From Amaranthus tricolor (taxonomy: Eukaryota; Streptophyta; Magnoliopsida; Caryophyllales; Amaranthaceae), in contig NC_080049.1 of the NCBI RefSeq assembly GCF_026212465.1, positions 8,624,735 to 8,688,734 on the forward strand: a stretch of 64,000 bases of DNA. Direction: 5' to 3'. This document shows, in pieces, positions 47,817 through 61,000 of this stretch. How positions within the stretch are numbered: the first letter of the stretch is position 1; each line of letters opens with the position of its first letter. The notes under the pieces are model-generated. The model ran no database searches and had not been told where the DNA came from. It was given only the letters and a program-made list of their open reading frames with translations. The position numbers and the translations under genes are program-made.

Positions 47817-49956
47817 TAATCAGAGCATCAGACAAAGGCAGATTGCAAATCAAATTTTGCTTCTTTATGACAATGGGGTTCTTGTGACTGACTTCACTAA
47901 GATACAAGAATCTTTTGTTATTGCCTTTTATCAACATCTTCTTTGCAGTAATCTAAAATGCCGCAAGAAAATTGACATGAACATTATCAGAGAAGAGTCT
48001 TTTTTAGAGCATTCCTATAACGAGCAACTGTCTCTTCTTTTCTAAGAGGAAGAAATCAAGAATGCGTTATGAAGCATTCCTGATACAAAAAGTCCAGGGC
48101 TGGTGGATACAACAGTAAATTCTATAAGGGTTCTTGGTCTATTATTGGTGCAGATGTAGTTGATGCAATTTAACAATTTTCAGAATTGGGAAGCTTGTTC
48201 AAACTTTGGAACTACAGTTGTTCATTTCATCCCCATGGTCCCTAATCCTAACAGTCCAGGTGACTATAGACCAATTGTTTGTTGTCACTTTATATAAATG
48301 CATTACTAAACTGATTTGCAGCAGACTTAAATTGGTTCTTGGTCAAATCATTAGTCCTTCTCAGGGTGCCTTTGTGGAGGGATGCTATCATGCATAATAT
48401 TCTTTTATGCCAAGATATTGTGAAGCAATATGGTAGGAAACACTGCCCGCTTAGTAGTTCGTTGAAGATTCATTTGCGGAAGTCGCATAACACTTTAGAA
48501 TGGGATTTTATTAAAGATATGTTGCTTGCACTAAATTTTCCTTGTCATTTCATAAAAATTGTTATGATTTGTATAAGCATAGCGTAGTTCTCTCTGATTT
48601 TAAATGGAAGTCCCATGCCTTTATGTAAATCCAAGAGAGGAATTTGACAAGGAGATCCAATGTCCCCTCTGATTTTTGTGATCTGTATGGAATATCACTC
48701 GAGATTACTTAAGGTTGCTTGGAATCATGAGAGTTTCAGATTCCATCCAAGGTGCAATATACTAAAATTGAACATTTTTTTTTTGCAGATGATTTAATGA
48801 TCTTTTGCTGTGGTGATTTGGGTTTTGTTCGAATTCTTCTAGCTTAACTGGAGATATTTGCGAATTCCTCTAGTTTGATTGCCAACTCCTCAAAATCTAA
48901 TATGTATCTTACAGGTACCCTTGATTCTTTGAAACTATATATTGTGGATTCTTGTAACATTCCTTTGGGTTTTATGTTTTTTCGTTATTTGGGGGTTCCT
49001 TTGTCTTCCAAACGCCTTTTGGCAGTTGAGTGTGAACGCCTTGCTGTGAAAATGACTTCTAAGATTAGATCATGGCAAGTCAGAAACCTCTCTTATGCAG
49101 CGAGGTTGCAACTTGTTTTTGCTGCTCTGATGAACATCACAAACTTTTGGTGCCAAATTTTTGTGTTTCCCAAGAAGGTGTTTAAGCAGGTTAATGCAAT
49201 CTATAAAGCATATTTATGACATGGAGAAGTTTATTCTGATGTTCCTGGAAGCATGAATTGGGCTAAGTTTTGCACTCCAAAACAACAAGGTGGTTTGGGT
49301 ATCCGAAATCTAAAAGATTAGAATCTGACCGCTGTGGGCAAACTCGTATGTAATATTTCTTCTATGAGTGAATCTATGTGGGTTAGATGGGTGCATGGTG
49401 TTTATACTAAGGGGGAGAACTGAAGGGTTTTTAATGCCCCAATAACATCAAGCTAGACTTGCAATCAAGGTTATTGGTGCTTCTCTTGTTGATTTTGCAT
49501 CAAGGAAGTGGAAGTGTGCTACAGATAAGAGGAAGATGTCTATTATTGCACTCTTTAGTCTTATCTATGAGATTTGTTATGCTCGAAATGATGTTATATG
49601 GAATTTTAAAGTTCCTATGGTGAATAGAGTTTCTCAACAAGTGAAACTTGCAGTCAAGAATAAAGTTATGCATATTTCAATCAAAGATGTTAATACACAA
49701 CACCCTTGGATTAGGAATCTTTTTGATTTTGAGTAAATAGTTCTTGATTTATAGTTATTTCTTTTTTGTCTTTTTTGGAGTCCTACTTTCTCCTTATGCA
49801 CATGAAGAGTGAGAATGCGAAAATCTTTCCTAGAAGCTGTACTTCTCTCTCATGCTGATGCAAATAGGAAAGTTGCTCTCTTGTTTGTGGTACTATCTTG
49901 TACTGTTTGTTTTTGAATTAATGAAAATTTCATTTTTCAAATAATAATAATAATTT
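47815..49956 (+). mobile_element. L1-type LINE, truncated and decayed
   Basis: Reverse transcriptase parts appear in order across all plus frames: a linker with FYQHLL, PNPNSPGDYRPIVCCHF-IYK, ISPSQGAFVEG, a G-DPMSPLIFVICME segment, FFFADDLMIFC (active site intact), FRYLGVPLSSKRL and AARLQLV, then a WAKFCTPKQQGGLGIRNLKD segment and a C-terminal zinc-ribbon-like region with FSLIYEICYARNDVIW. Many stops separate them. The 3' end is a TTTGAATTAATGAAAATTTC segment followed by AAT repeats, typical of plant L1 tails. Confidence 0.88.
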
Positions 49957-50029
49957 TAATAATAATGGAAAAGGAAAAGGAAAAAGAAAAAGGAAAAGAA
50001 AACTAAGAATGTCGTGACTCAAAAGGAAA

Positions 50030-50165
50030 CGTGTAACAGGCTAACGGAGACATGCCACGTCTGTGCTCTCGTAGGAAATGTAAGGATTCTGATTACATAT
50101 TTGGATAATGTGACAATTTATAATTGGTTGCATTGTCAATTTTGGAACTACGATTACTAGTCTTT
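50030..50165 (+). repeat. Duplicated segment, copy 1
   Basis: Shares GTAAC-G, GACATGCCACGT, TAGGATTCTGA and a nearly identical stretch of about 45 bases beginning AATGTGACAATTTATAATTG with 50930-51045. Confidence 0.85.
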
Positions 50166-50929
50166 ATTGTTTAATTACTACTCTCACACATGCAAACATC
50201 TTGCAACGGTTGCTTTCTTTTTGAGTATTATTACCAATTTAATTTTTTTTATCATATTCTACATTTCTACTTTATAACCTAAAATATATTAAAATGAAAT
50301 CTTGATTGATTCGTTTTAATTTAAAAATTATTAACTTAACTCTTTAATAAGACGGTTTTAAAGATGAGCTATATTGGGCTAGCCTAATTATAATTGTTTA
50401 AATAAAAAGTTAAATAGGGTTTTAGGTAATTAATGTAAATCAGTTAATAAATTTCTCTTTTCCAAATACACTTTTTTTGGGTCCGTTTCATGGTGAAACG
50501 GTCACATACAAGACAAACACGAAATATTAATACTAAGTTTTTACAATTTTTTTACTATGTATAATTAAAGATATTAATTATCAAATTAGTGAATCATATA
50601 GTGTTAAAAAGTAATACTTCTATTTCATTAGATTTGCTACATTTGAGTTTTTATGCAATTTAATACGTTATTTTGGTCATTATATTGAATTATGCATAAC
50701 TGCTAAAAATTATAAAAAGTTAATGCTTTGAGCGTACGCAAATAGACAATTCAAACAAGATTTCACTTAACAATATTTTTTTATTACACATTAACCGCAA
50801 GAGATAAAATAAATTTAAATTTGAATTATAAATAGTGTTAGTGAGCAGCACATTAGAGTAGTAAAAACAATTATATAATGACGTGGCGCAATGAATGCCC
50901 AAGAATCAATAAATTATATACTTGTAACG

Positions 50930-51045
50930 GATACATGCCACGTTTGTTGTCTAATAAGAAAATGATAGGATTCTGAAATGCTATTTAGGCTAATGTGACA
51001 ATTTATAATTGGTTGCATTGTCAATTTTGAAACTACGTTTTAATT
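50930..51045 (+). repeat. Duplicated segment, copy 2
   Basis: Same landmarks in the same order as 50030-50165; about 900 bases apart in direct orientation. Confidence 0.85.
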
Positions 51046-51992
51046 ACTACTATTATTCACACTTTGTTCGAGGAAACAAATATGAACACTGTTTTACCGA
51101 CATACATAAATGCATGTCGTGGACGATGATTTTTCTTCGATAACCATCATCCTTCTTCAATCCCGTTAAATTTATCTGAAAATTTTATTTCCAAATAAAA
51201 TAATTTTAATTACAAATTCAAAATAATGGAAGAATAAATAAGTTATAGTTAGCTTTTTAGTTGATTGACATAAATATTAATATGACTATTTTAATTGTTG
51301 GAAGAATAAGACAAAAAAACCATATCCCTAATATTAAATTGAAAAGAAATAATCCATCTGTTTTTTAATATTCTTCCTATTTGGTATATTCTACCTTAAG
51401 GATAGAGAAAATTAATTAATGTTTTTGACATATATTTAGAAGATAAAATATATCAATGTGAGATCTCGTTAGATTCGTCTTAATGTATACTTATTTATTA
51501 TGTATTTTTTATAAATTTTTATTATGTGTATTTAGAGATATTAAGCTTTTAAACTTACTTTGAAAACTCTACAAAAAAATAAATGAGAAAAACAAAATAT
51601 AACGAAGGGAGTATATAAATAATAAATAAAAATTAAAGAAAATAGAGAACTCTACATCTATGTAAAAGAAAATATAAAAAATTAAGCGGGACAAACAACA
51701 TCAAAAAGACAAAGGATTAATTATATGGCCAAAGTCGTATTTGAAATAGGATAAAAGAATTCACGCGAATGTTCTAAGACACTATATATTAATATAAGTT
51801 TAGAACATCAACTTAATAAATGACTAAAATAAATGTAAGCTTATCTATGTACTTCTATATAATATATATTTATCAATGATTATTAATTCATCAGGATATA
51901 TTATGGCAACAATAAGTTGACTTAATTAACCTATAGAATATATATCAGAGCCAAATTGTTATTATCATAATTTAAAAGTTATATTGGTGCAA

Positions 51993-53299
51993 TATGGCTA
52001 CAATGAAATTCAATATTGAGAAGTTTGATAGGACCGTGAATTTTGGCTTATGAAAAGTCAATGAATGCAATCTTGATAGAAAATGGAGTGCATAAAACAC
52101 TAAATAGTGTGGAGAAGAAACCCAAAGGCACGAGTGAGGCAAAATGGGAAGAAATAGATGCGAAGGCTCTATCCGCCATACAACTTTGTCTCTCTAATGA
52201 AGTTTTGAGAGAAGATGTAAAGGAGGAAACTTCAAAAGGCATCTGAGAAAAGTTAGAATCACTCTATATGGAAAAGAGTGTTACCAATCGACTTTTGTTC
52301 AAGAGTCGTTTGTATGATCTCAAATTGCAAGAAAGGAAGACCATGAAACCGCACCTTAATGAATTTTACTCAATAATTATGGATTTGCAAAATGTTGATG
52401 TAAAAGTGGATGATGAGGATTTGACTATTCTATTGTTAGTTTCACTACCGCCTTCATATAAGCATTTTAGGGAAACCTTGATATATGGAAGAGACAGGTT
52501 GAGTAGCGAAGATGTTAGAAAGGCCTTGACTCAAAAGGACATTATTAATTCTCAATTTGCTCAAAAAGAGTCCAAAGAATCCAATGATGCTTTGTTTGTT
52601 AAGGAGACAAGTAGGAACAAAAGGGGCATGGCTTGCAACTTTTGTAAGAAGAAAGGCCACCTCAAGAAAGATTGTTGGAAATTGAAATCCAAATAATCCG
52701 ATGAAAGCAAGTCCGCGAGAGCTAGTTCCGCCGACGCTAGCTATGTTGAAAGTGAAGATTATGATGTTGGTGCTCTTATTGTTACTAGTGAGTACAAGGG
52801 TGATGATTCTTGGTTTTTGGATTCGGGATGTTCGAGGCGCATGACTTTTAACTCTTGTTTCTTCTCAACTTATCAAAAGGTTGATGGAAGAAAAGTCACT
52901 TTGGGCAATGAGGCTAGTTGTCTGATAGTTGGTATTCGAGATGTTTAACTTATCATGTTTGATGGTGTTGTAAGAACATTGACTAGAGTCCTTCATGTTC
53001 CAGGTATGAATAGACACTTAATTTCCCTTAGTATTTTGGATAAAGAAGGTTTTAGATACATTGGTGAAGGTGGAGTTTTGAAGGTTGGCAAGGGTCCAAA
53101 TTTGTTCTTGAAAGGATCCATTGTTGATGGCATGTATAAGCTAGTGGGTTCAACCTTAATTAGTTCGGCTTGTGTGTCCACTAGTTCAACCAAGCATGAT
53201 GATGATGATGATGATGATATTTCTTTGAGTAATAAAACATCGAGAATAATTCCAACATACCCTAATGAGTCCAATGGATATATGGACTTGATTGGCAAT
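51993..53299 (+). pseudogene. Copia-2 gag-protease-pre-integrase
   Basis: Starts MATMKFNIEKFD; a frameshift and stops lie near 52050 and at 52244. The UBN2-type gag runs 52043-52696 (LSAIQLCLSNEVLRED; LYDLKLQERKTMKPHLNEFY; VDVKVDDEDLTILLLVSLP), followed by the zinc knuckle CNFCKKKGHLKKDC and a stop at 52694. Protease carries SWFLDSGCSRRMT with catalytic aspartate intact. Pre-integrase reads VLHVPGMNRHLISLSILDKE and GNPNLF-like KGPNLFLKGSIVDGMY. A polyaspartate stretch (GAT repeats) at 53199-53217 precedes the break to non-coding DNA. Copia identity is clear. Confidence 0.9.
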
Positions 53300-53487
53300 T
53301 AAAATTTCATACTCTTATAAGCCCTTTGAGGGCATTTTAGTGCACGTGCTTTGTTTGTGCACATGTGTTGATTTTATATTTTTTTTTTACTTTGGGCATG
53401 ATGTTGTGTAAGTTAATATATTATGATGGAGTGAATTAGAGAATGTCATTGACTTGGGTGAACTCAAGTCAAGGTGGAGATTGTTAG

Positions 53488-53974
53488 TGTTATTTGATGA
53501 CTTGAGTGCACCATTCATGACTATGTATTAGTGAGTGCATAGAAGTGGAATCATTTGGGTGTTTAAGTTAGTCACTTAATGTGTACTTAAGTTGGTTTAT
53601 TAATTTGTGTGTTAATGATGGTGTTTAAGTTGATGATCAATGCATGGTGTAAATGGTGTGTTGATGGAGGCACTTAAACATGCATATTATGATTGTAATT
53701 AAGGCATGATGAATGATAGTTAATGAGAAGACTAAAGGGTGAAGATTCTTGTACGAGGCATCCAAGTAATGAAGCATTGCCTTGATCGAGCATTGGATTC
53801 GGTTATTATACTCTCAATGTTCCTTGAAATTGTTTATTGTGCATTAATCCTTAGCCTTAATTATGTAATACTCATTAATGTACAAACCTCTATAAATAAA
53901 GGTCTCATATGTCATTGTAACACAATCCATAAAAACACCCTAAGCTTAAAAACAAGCCTAATCTCTTCTCAATT
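53488..53974 (+). repeat. Copia-2 3' LTR, 5' part
   Basis: Begins TGTTATTTGATGACTTGAGTGC by alignment to the solo LTR at 44231 (an alternative start is TGTTAG at 53482). TATA box CTCTATAAATAAAGG at 53889-53903. The remainder of the LTR should lie beyond CACTA-2, outside the window. Confidence 0.8.
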
Positions 53975-53994
53975 CACTAATGGAAAAAATCTTA

Positions 53995-54190
53995 TTTGCT
54001 GTGTGACATATGCTACGGTGTTTCAATTACGCAGCATAAAATTGGATGAAAAAACGAGGAAAAAAATAGGTTATATGCTTCGGTTCCACAAAAACCGCAG
54101 CATATAGTGTAATTTTTTTAAAAAAAAAATGAAAATTACATTATATGCTGCGGTTTTTGGAGAACCGCATCATATAATGTAAATTATATA
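53995..54190. repeat. CACTA-2 subterminal palindromic motifs
   Basis: ATATGCTGCGGTTTTTGG and its inverse AACCGCAGCATATA recur in both orientations near 54008, 54033, 54071, 54098, 54148 and 54165. This differs completely from the GTCGC vocabulary of CACTA-1, so the two elements belong to different families. 54191-55090 is AT-rich leader with no recognised gene. Confidence 0.75.
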
Positions 54191-57100
54191 TTTTTTTTAA
54201 AATGCGCCTCTAATATATATTCTTCTTGTTCAATAAGCTACGATATTCATTATAACGTTAACAAAAGCTAAAATCTTCTAAAAACCACGAATCAAAGTAC
54301 TGCTGCTGCTATTCGAATTCTTTATCTTCTTCGTTCATCAACCCAAGAACAGCTTCTACTCGAATTGTTCAACCCACGAACAACTGCATAATTGAAAAAC
54401 TCACGAATTCTTCATCTTCTTGTTCAAAGCATTGTTCTTGTTCATCTTCAAAACCCAAAAAATTAACGAATAATTTCGCTTTTTAACATATTAAACCCTT
54501 AAGTTTTGCTAGCTATTCGAAACCCACGAAATTTAGGGCTAATATTTTTATACTAATTTTATTTTTGTTTTTCATTGTAGATTACTTAACCCACGAAATC
54601 AAGGTAATTTTATTTATTTTTTTAACTTGCAAGTTCATATTTTATTGTTTTACTCATAATTTAGTGCTAAAGATATCAATTATTTGTGACTTTGACATTT
54701 TCAAGTTTATGTTATTAATTTGTTAATTATTTGTGTATTTTGTTAAAAATGTGATTTGTTGTTGTACATATGTTTTAATTATTAGAATTAGATAGAACAT
54801 ACATATGTTTAGGGTTAAATGATTTAATTTTAGGCTTAATATTGATGTATGAAGTATAGAATTAGAATGTGTTTGGTTATATAGAATTAGAATATGAAGT
54901 ATGAAGCATGAAGTATACAATGTTAATTATTTTAAATGATTTTATTTTAGAATACAATGTAGTGCTTATATGGAATTAAAATATAAAGTATAAATAAGTA
55001 TATATTTTTAAGGTCAAATATGTTTGGTATAAATAAGTATATATGTTTAAAAATAATTATTAAATTTGTTTTTAATTAATCACACTTAGGATGACAAAAG
55101 ATTGCTCTTGGATGTATGGAAGCATTGAATCGTCAGAATTTATTGATAGCGTATTGCCGTTGAACATCAAGGTAGGAAGGGGAGAGTTGGTTTTTATTGC
55201 CCATGTGTCAAGTGTGGCAATGTATCAAATGTAGATAGTGTTGATATCCTTAGGGAGAACATACTTCGACGTGGGTTTAGGCCTCAATATCATATTTGGG
55301 TTTGGCATGGTGAGGAGGGAGTTTACAATGAAAAAAGTGTTGTTTAGGATGTCGATGTAGTAGATCGTGTTGATGGGTATGTGACAGATGAAGAGAATGT
55401 CGATAAGGATCTAGATCGTGTTGATGAGATGATGGAGGGAGTCGAGGATGAGTTAGGAAAACGTCCTCGTGTTTTGACTTGTTGATAGAGGCTTCTCAAA
55501 AGCCTTTGTACCTTGGATGTACAAAGTTCACCAAACTAACAGCCGTAGTGACAATTTTCAACATTAAGTCAAAGTTCAATTGGAGTGACACTAGTTTCAC
55601 AATGTTATTAGAAGCGTTAGGTGAGATGCTTCCTTAGGGAAATGAGCTTCTAAAGTCGACAGATTATGCCAAAAAGCTCATGTGTCCTTTCAACTTAGAG
55701 TACCAGAAGATTCATGCGTGTCTGAATGATTATGTATTGTATCAGAATGAAATTGAGAACTTAAAGAAGTGTCTTAGGTGTGGGTTATCACGTTACACGC
55801 GTAAAGGGGCTTGGGAGAAAGGGCCCCCGGTTAAGGTATGTGGTATCTTCCAATAATACTTAGATTCAAGCGCTTGTTTTCTATAAATAAAGATGCGTTA
55901 AATTTGAGGTGATATGCAGATAGGGTGAAGAAATGTCACTTGCTCACACATCCATCTGATTCTCCGGAGTAGAAGAGTATTGATAGGTTGCATAAGACAT
56001 TTGGGGACGAAGTTCGTAATTTAAGGCTCGGACTATGTACGGATGGAATGAACCCATTCGACAATCCTAGTTCTCAACATAGTACTTGGCCGGTACTGTT
56101 AGTGATCTATAATTTGTCACCTTGGTTGTGTATAAAGCATAAGTACATTATGCTTTCGCTTCTTATGTCGGGTCCTAAACAACCTGGCAATGACATAGAT
56201 GTATATCTTACAACTCTCGTTGAGATTTTAAGAAAGATGTGGGATGAAGGCGTTTCCGTGTTTGATGCACATGCTAATGAGGAGTTCACCTTATGTGCAA
56301 TGCTTTTATGCACCGTTAATAATTTTTCGGCATATGACAACTTATCAGGGTATAAGAATAAAGGGAAGAAAGCATGCCCAATATGTATCGATGACATGGA
56401 ATCCACGTGGATTCCTAAGTGCAAACATGCATTCATGCACCATCAGAAGTTCCTCCCACGAGATCACCAATATCGTAAGAAGAAAAAGATGTTCAATGGG
56501 GTGTTGCGGACCGTGTAGCTCGTCAACCGTCGACCGGTTATGAGGTTCACGAATAGGTTAAGGGAGTTGAAACTGTATTTGGTAAAATAGGGCAAGTGCA
56601 AGGGGTGAAGACCGACTATGGAAAAAAGAATCAATCTTTTGGAAGCTTCCATATTGGAGAGATCTACAGGAAAGGCATTGTCTTGACGTTATGCATGTAG
56701 AGAAAAATGTATGCGATGCCATACTCGGGACGCTCATGAACATTCCGGGTAAGACAAAGGATGCTAAGGCCGTGGGAGATTACTTTGAATGTTAAGGTAT
56801 TCGTCCGGAGTTGTGGCCACAGGTTAAGGTGAGTAAGAAAAGAAATAGAGCTGATGAAGTTGGTGGCAGTAACAAGGGAAAGGACAGTAACAAGATGAAT
56901 AATGAAAAAAATTATTTGCCTTCAGCTTGCTACACATTGTCCAAGGTAGAGAAGCGAGTATTTTGTGAGTCTTTGTATGGCATTAAGGTTCCTCTGGGTA
57001 CTTATCCAACATGAAGAGATTTGTGACCCTAAACGGTGAGGTTAAGTTATGAAACATGAAATCTCATGATTGCCATGTAATGATGCAAGTGTTCTTATCA

Positions 57101-58017
57101 ATTGCAATCCATGGAATACTGCCAAAACATGTGAGATATGCTTTTACCGAGCTATGTTCGTTCTTCAACACAATTTGTAGTAAAGTTCTTGATCCCTTTA
57201 AACTTGATGCTCTTCAAGTCGACGTGATTGTAACTCTATGCAAGTTTGAGGTGTATTTTCCACCTTCTTTTTTTGATATAATTGTTCATCTTCTTGTCTA
57301 TCTCGTTCGTGAAATCAAGCTTCTGGGTCCATTTTTTTAAGGTGGTGTTATCCTTTTGAAAGGCACATGGGAGTTTTACAAAACAAAGTGAGGAATCCAG
57401 CACACCTCGAGGGGAGTATGATTCAAGGCACTGTGAGCGATGAGATTGGTAACTTCAAAGCCGAGTATATGGCCATGGCAAAGCCTATTGGACTTCTCAC
57501 CTCTTGACATGAAGGAAGGCTTGAGGGAAAAGGAACAATTGGCTCCAAATCGATCACACCTCCTTGAGACAGTCTTCTACAAGCACACTTGTATGTGTTG
57601 CATCATATTCCAGAAATCCGTCCTTTTTTGAATGAGCATTTTGATATATTGTGCGCCAAATATCTTTCTAAAGGGGATAGGGCATTGATGCAGTTGCATA
57701 ATAAGATGTTTATTGATTGGTTTCATAATTGAGTAATATGTGAAGAACTCAATGGTGTATCTGAAACTGTTAAGTGGTTAGCTTTTGGTCCTCGTGAAGA
57801 TGTCGACAAATATGAGGGTTATGATGTCAATGGGTTCGCATTTTGGACTGAGGGTCAAGATAAGAAGTCATCTTATTTGCAGAATAGTAGGGTTTTTATT
57901 TTGGCGTCATCTACATTTTACGTAAGTATCAAGGATCAATCGACAGTTGATGCTAAATTGGTATACTACGGGCGGGTATATGAAATATGGGAGCTTGACT
58001 ACTCTAATTTCACTATT

Positions 58018-58022
58018 GGTCT
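58018..58022. repeat. Target duplication GGTCT, left
   Basis: GGTCT recurs at 61459-61463. Removing 58023-61463 restores the transposase frame exactly. Confidence 0.93.
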
Positions 58023-61000
58023 TGAAACATACTCAAAATTCTTAATTTTAATCTTCCGATTAATTATTCTGAATTTTCAATTCAAATCTCTAATCCTATG
58101 GTTATCCATTTCAAACCATCTTTAATTCCTGAACTTTTTCCGATTTTGTAATTTCTTTCAAATATTAAACTTTAAAATAGTATTTTGTTTAAAAATCTTT
58201 TTATAAGCACTAAAATATTATTTTATTATTTTATAGTACAAAAAGTAAAATTTTATTAGTATATTCACAGTTTAGTAAAACGTTACATTTTAACTTTCTT
58301 CCTCAAACTAACATGGCTACTTATTAATTTAACCTTATAATTTTAATTTAATTATTTTATACATAAAAATGAGTCGTATTATTATTATTAACATTAAGTA
58401 TAATTTAAGAAAAATTTTCTAATTAAACTACATGTTTTCATGATCAAATTTACCCATTATTTTAATGTATATTCACTTGTAGATACTAGAACAAAAATTT
58501 GATGAATCAAAATGCTTTCTATAGTAACCAATAATGTTCATCACTTATACAAGTTATTGCCATTTTCTTACACAAGCTAACCTTCTTCTCCACTCCAAAC
58601 TCTTACACATTCACTTACACACTCCAAATCACTTGAACAAGTTAACCTTCTTTTATACTCCTAACACTCTTTTTCATACAATCTAATGAACTACAAAGTT
58701 GCCCAAACCCATTATAAATACCCCCCTTAGCAATGAAATCACTTACACCACCATTATCAAATCTTTCTAATATATATTCTTTCTTATATTTTCACTTTAT
58801 TAAAATTTTACCACCTTAATACCTTTATTATTAGTTGAAGAAATTCAAGAACATGGAGCTTAGAACACTCTTTATTTAGCTTAAATCATCATTATTATTG
58901 AGCATTATTGGGTTATTACTTTGGGTACTTAATGTATCATTATTTTTGGAGTTTAGATTTAATTATTTTGGGAGCTTAGAAGATCATCATTATTTTGGGA
59001 GTTTGGATTAATTATCTTTGGAGCATTATTATCTATCTTGGAAGGTTTTATTTCTTATTATTTTCCTAATTAGTACTTAGTACTAATTTTTGGTGTTAGT
59101 ATGGTATAACTTCTTACCCTACTCTTTTTGTGGAATTTTACATTATATTTACTTTATAGTATGCAAAGTATGAAATATGTTGATATGTTTTAGTAGGAAG
59201 TTAGTTTAATGAAATCAAGACCAAGATTATATTAATTATGTATATGCTAAAAGTATTTTTAGTATGTTAATTTAATAATCTTTGAACAAGTTTAGGAAGT
59301 TGGGTGATTCTAGGGATATTAAGTATGATTTATGTTATAAACTAGTGTTAGTATGTTTATGAGATATGTGTTACATTAGGAATGTTATTATTTTTTTTAT
59401 GTTAGAATTTTTATTAATATGTTTATGTTAGCCTTCAAACTAGTTTATAAGGTAGTAAGTTATTTTATGAACGTATTTTACTAAGTATGATTATATTAAG
59501 AATATTGCTACTTTATTTTGAGATTTAAGTTTATCCTTAAAATTATAGTAAATTTCTAAGTTATTGAGTAAAGTTTTTATTTTTTTTTAAGTATTATGTT
59601 AATTTTTTAAATCTAGGATTTAGTATGATATATTAAATTAAGTTGTTCTTTTTATGCGAAAAAGGCTCAAAACACTCATAGGCTATTCGACCACTATCAT
59701 ATAAAAAAGAGGTTGATTTACTATTTTAAATTATTACAACTATTTTTGTGATAATAATAAAATAAAAATTTAAAAAGATATTTTTGAGAAATTTTTATAA
59801 GTTATTAAATATTGAAGTGTTTTTCTTGAATATAAAAGATTTCATAATAAAAATAATTTTTAATCACTATTTAGTACAAAATATTTTATTTGCTAACTAT
59901 TTGACCAAAATTTATGTAAAATGATGTAAAAATATTTTTAGTATACTTGTCGCTCAAACTATGTGTGAAATATTGATTCTGTAGGATTACATGTTTTACT
60001 TGTTTTATAATTAGAAATATTGACTTTTGTGAAAATTATAAGTTTGACTTGTTTTAAAACTAGAAATTTTGATTTTTGTGAAATTATGAGTTTTTTTTTT
60101 ATTACTAGAATGTTGATTTTTACAAACCTAATAAGTTTACTTTTTTTTTTTTTCTAAACTTGAAATATTGATTTTTGGTGAACTTGTTGAATTTTGGAAA
60201 CTTATTCAAAGGAAGCATTTTAACTTGAATATTAATTAGAATATTTGATTTTTTTTTAAGAGAATAAAGTTTTATTTATTGTAAAGTTGGAAATGTTGAT
60301 TTTGGGAACTTATTTAAAGAGAAATAGATTTTAGTAGACTACTTGTGGAAAATATTACTTTGGAGACTATAAATAGAATATGAAGTTATTAGTGTGAATT
60401 TAGCAAACTATTAAAAATAAAGTTATAAATACAATTTAATGTGTAAAAATTTAATAATGAATGTATAAAGATATAAAGGTTAATTTTACGTTAATAAGAA
60501 TTTTATTAAATAAAAGAGGTTATTACCTAAGTTGATCAAAGTCAAAGTCAAAGTTAAGTTGTAGTAATCAAAATGTGATGTACTCGTGTGAATGAATATT
60601 GATTGAATGACCCTGATAGTAAGGTAATGTCGAACCATGGACCGGCATGTAAAATTCCGGCGCTCGTGTTGGCCGGCATGTAAAATGCAGTGTAAGACAG
60701 GGGGTTAGCTACCTATCCTGTAGAGCTCGAGCATAAATTGTAATGGAGGGGTGACGACTCCCACCACAATTAGGGTTTAGGACTAGGGTCCTCACCTAAC
60801 CAGACCCTTACATATATCAAGTGTCATATTGATGTACTTGTTGATCAGTGATAAACTTGATTAGTGTTGATGCTATGATACATGGTACGGTTTTGAGTAT
60901 TAACCAAACGAACTTACTTAAGTGTTCAGATTACCGAATTGTGTAAGTGGCAGTAACGTACTTCTGTCAGGATCGAGAATGTTATCTTAATGACTTAAAA

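Larger units (their letters stand above)
49957..51939. other. Intergenic DNA with a duplicated segment
   Basis: 50030-50165 and 50930-51045 are diverged copies (see the repeat entries). A Stowaway-like right end (AACGAAGGGAGTATA) lies at 51602. No gene recognised. A short hairpin CGACAT...ATGTCG lies at 51100-51119. Confidence 0.4.
51940..53974 (+). mobile_element. Copia-2: internally deleted Ty1/copia element, interrupted by CACTA-2
   Basis: A TATCAGAGCC primer-site remnant lies at 51943, gag starts at 51993, and zinc knuckle, protease and pre-integrase follow. Then sequence passes directly to a non-coding stretch, polypurine tract (AAGGTGGAGA, 53471-53480) and 3' LTR. Integrase, reverse transcriptase and RNase H are absent. 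The 3' LTR is cut at 53974 by CACTA-2. No matching 5' LTR is visible upstream of the primer site. Confidence 0.85.
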
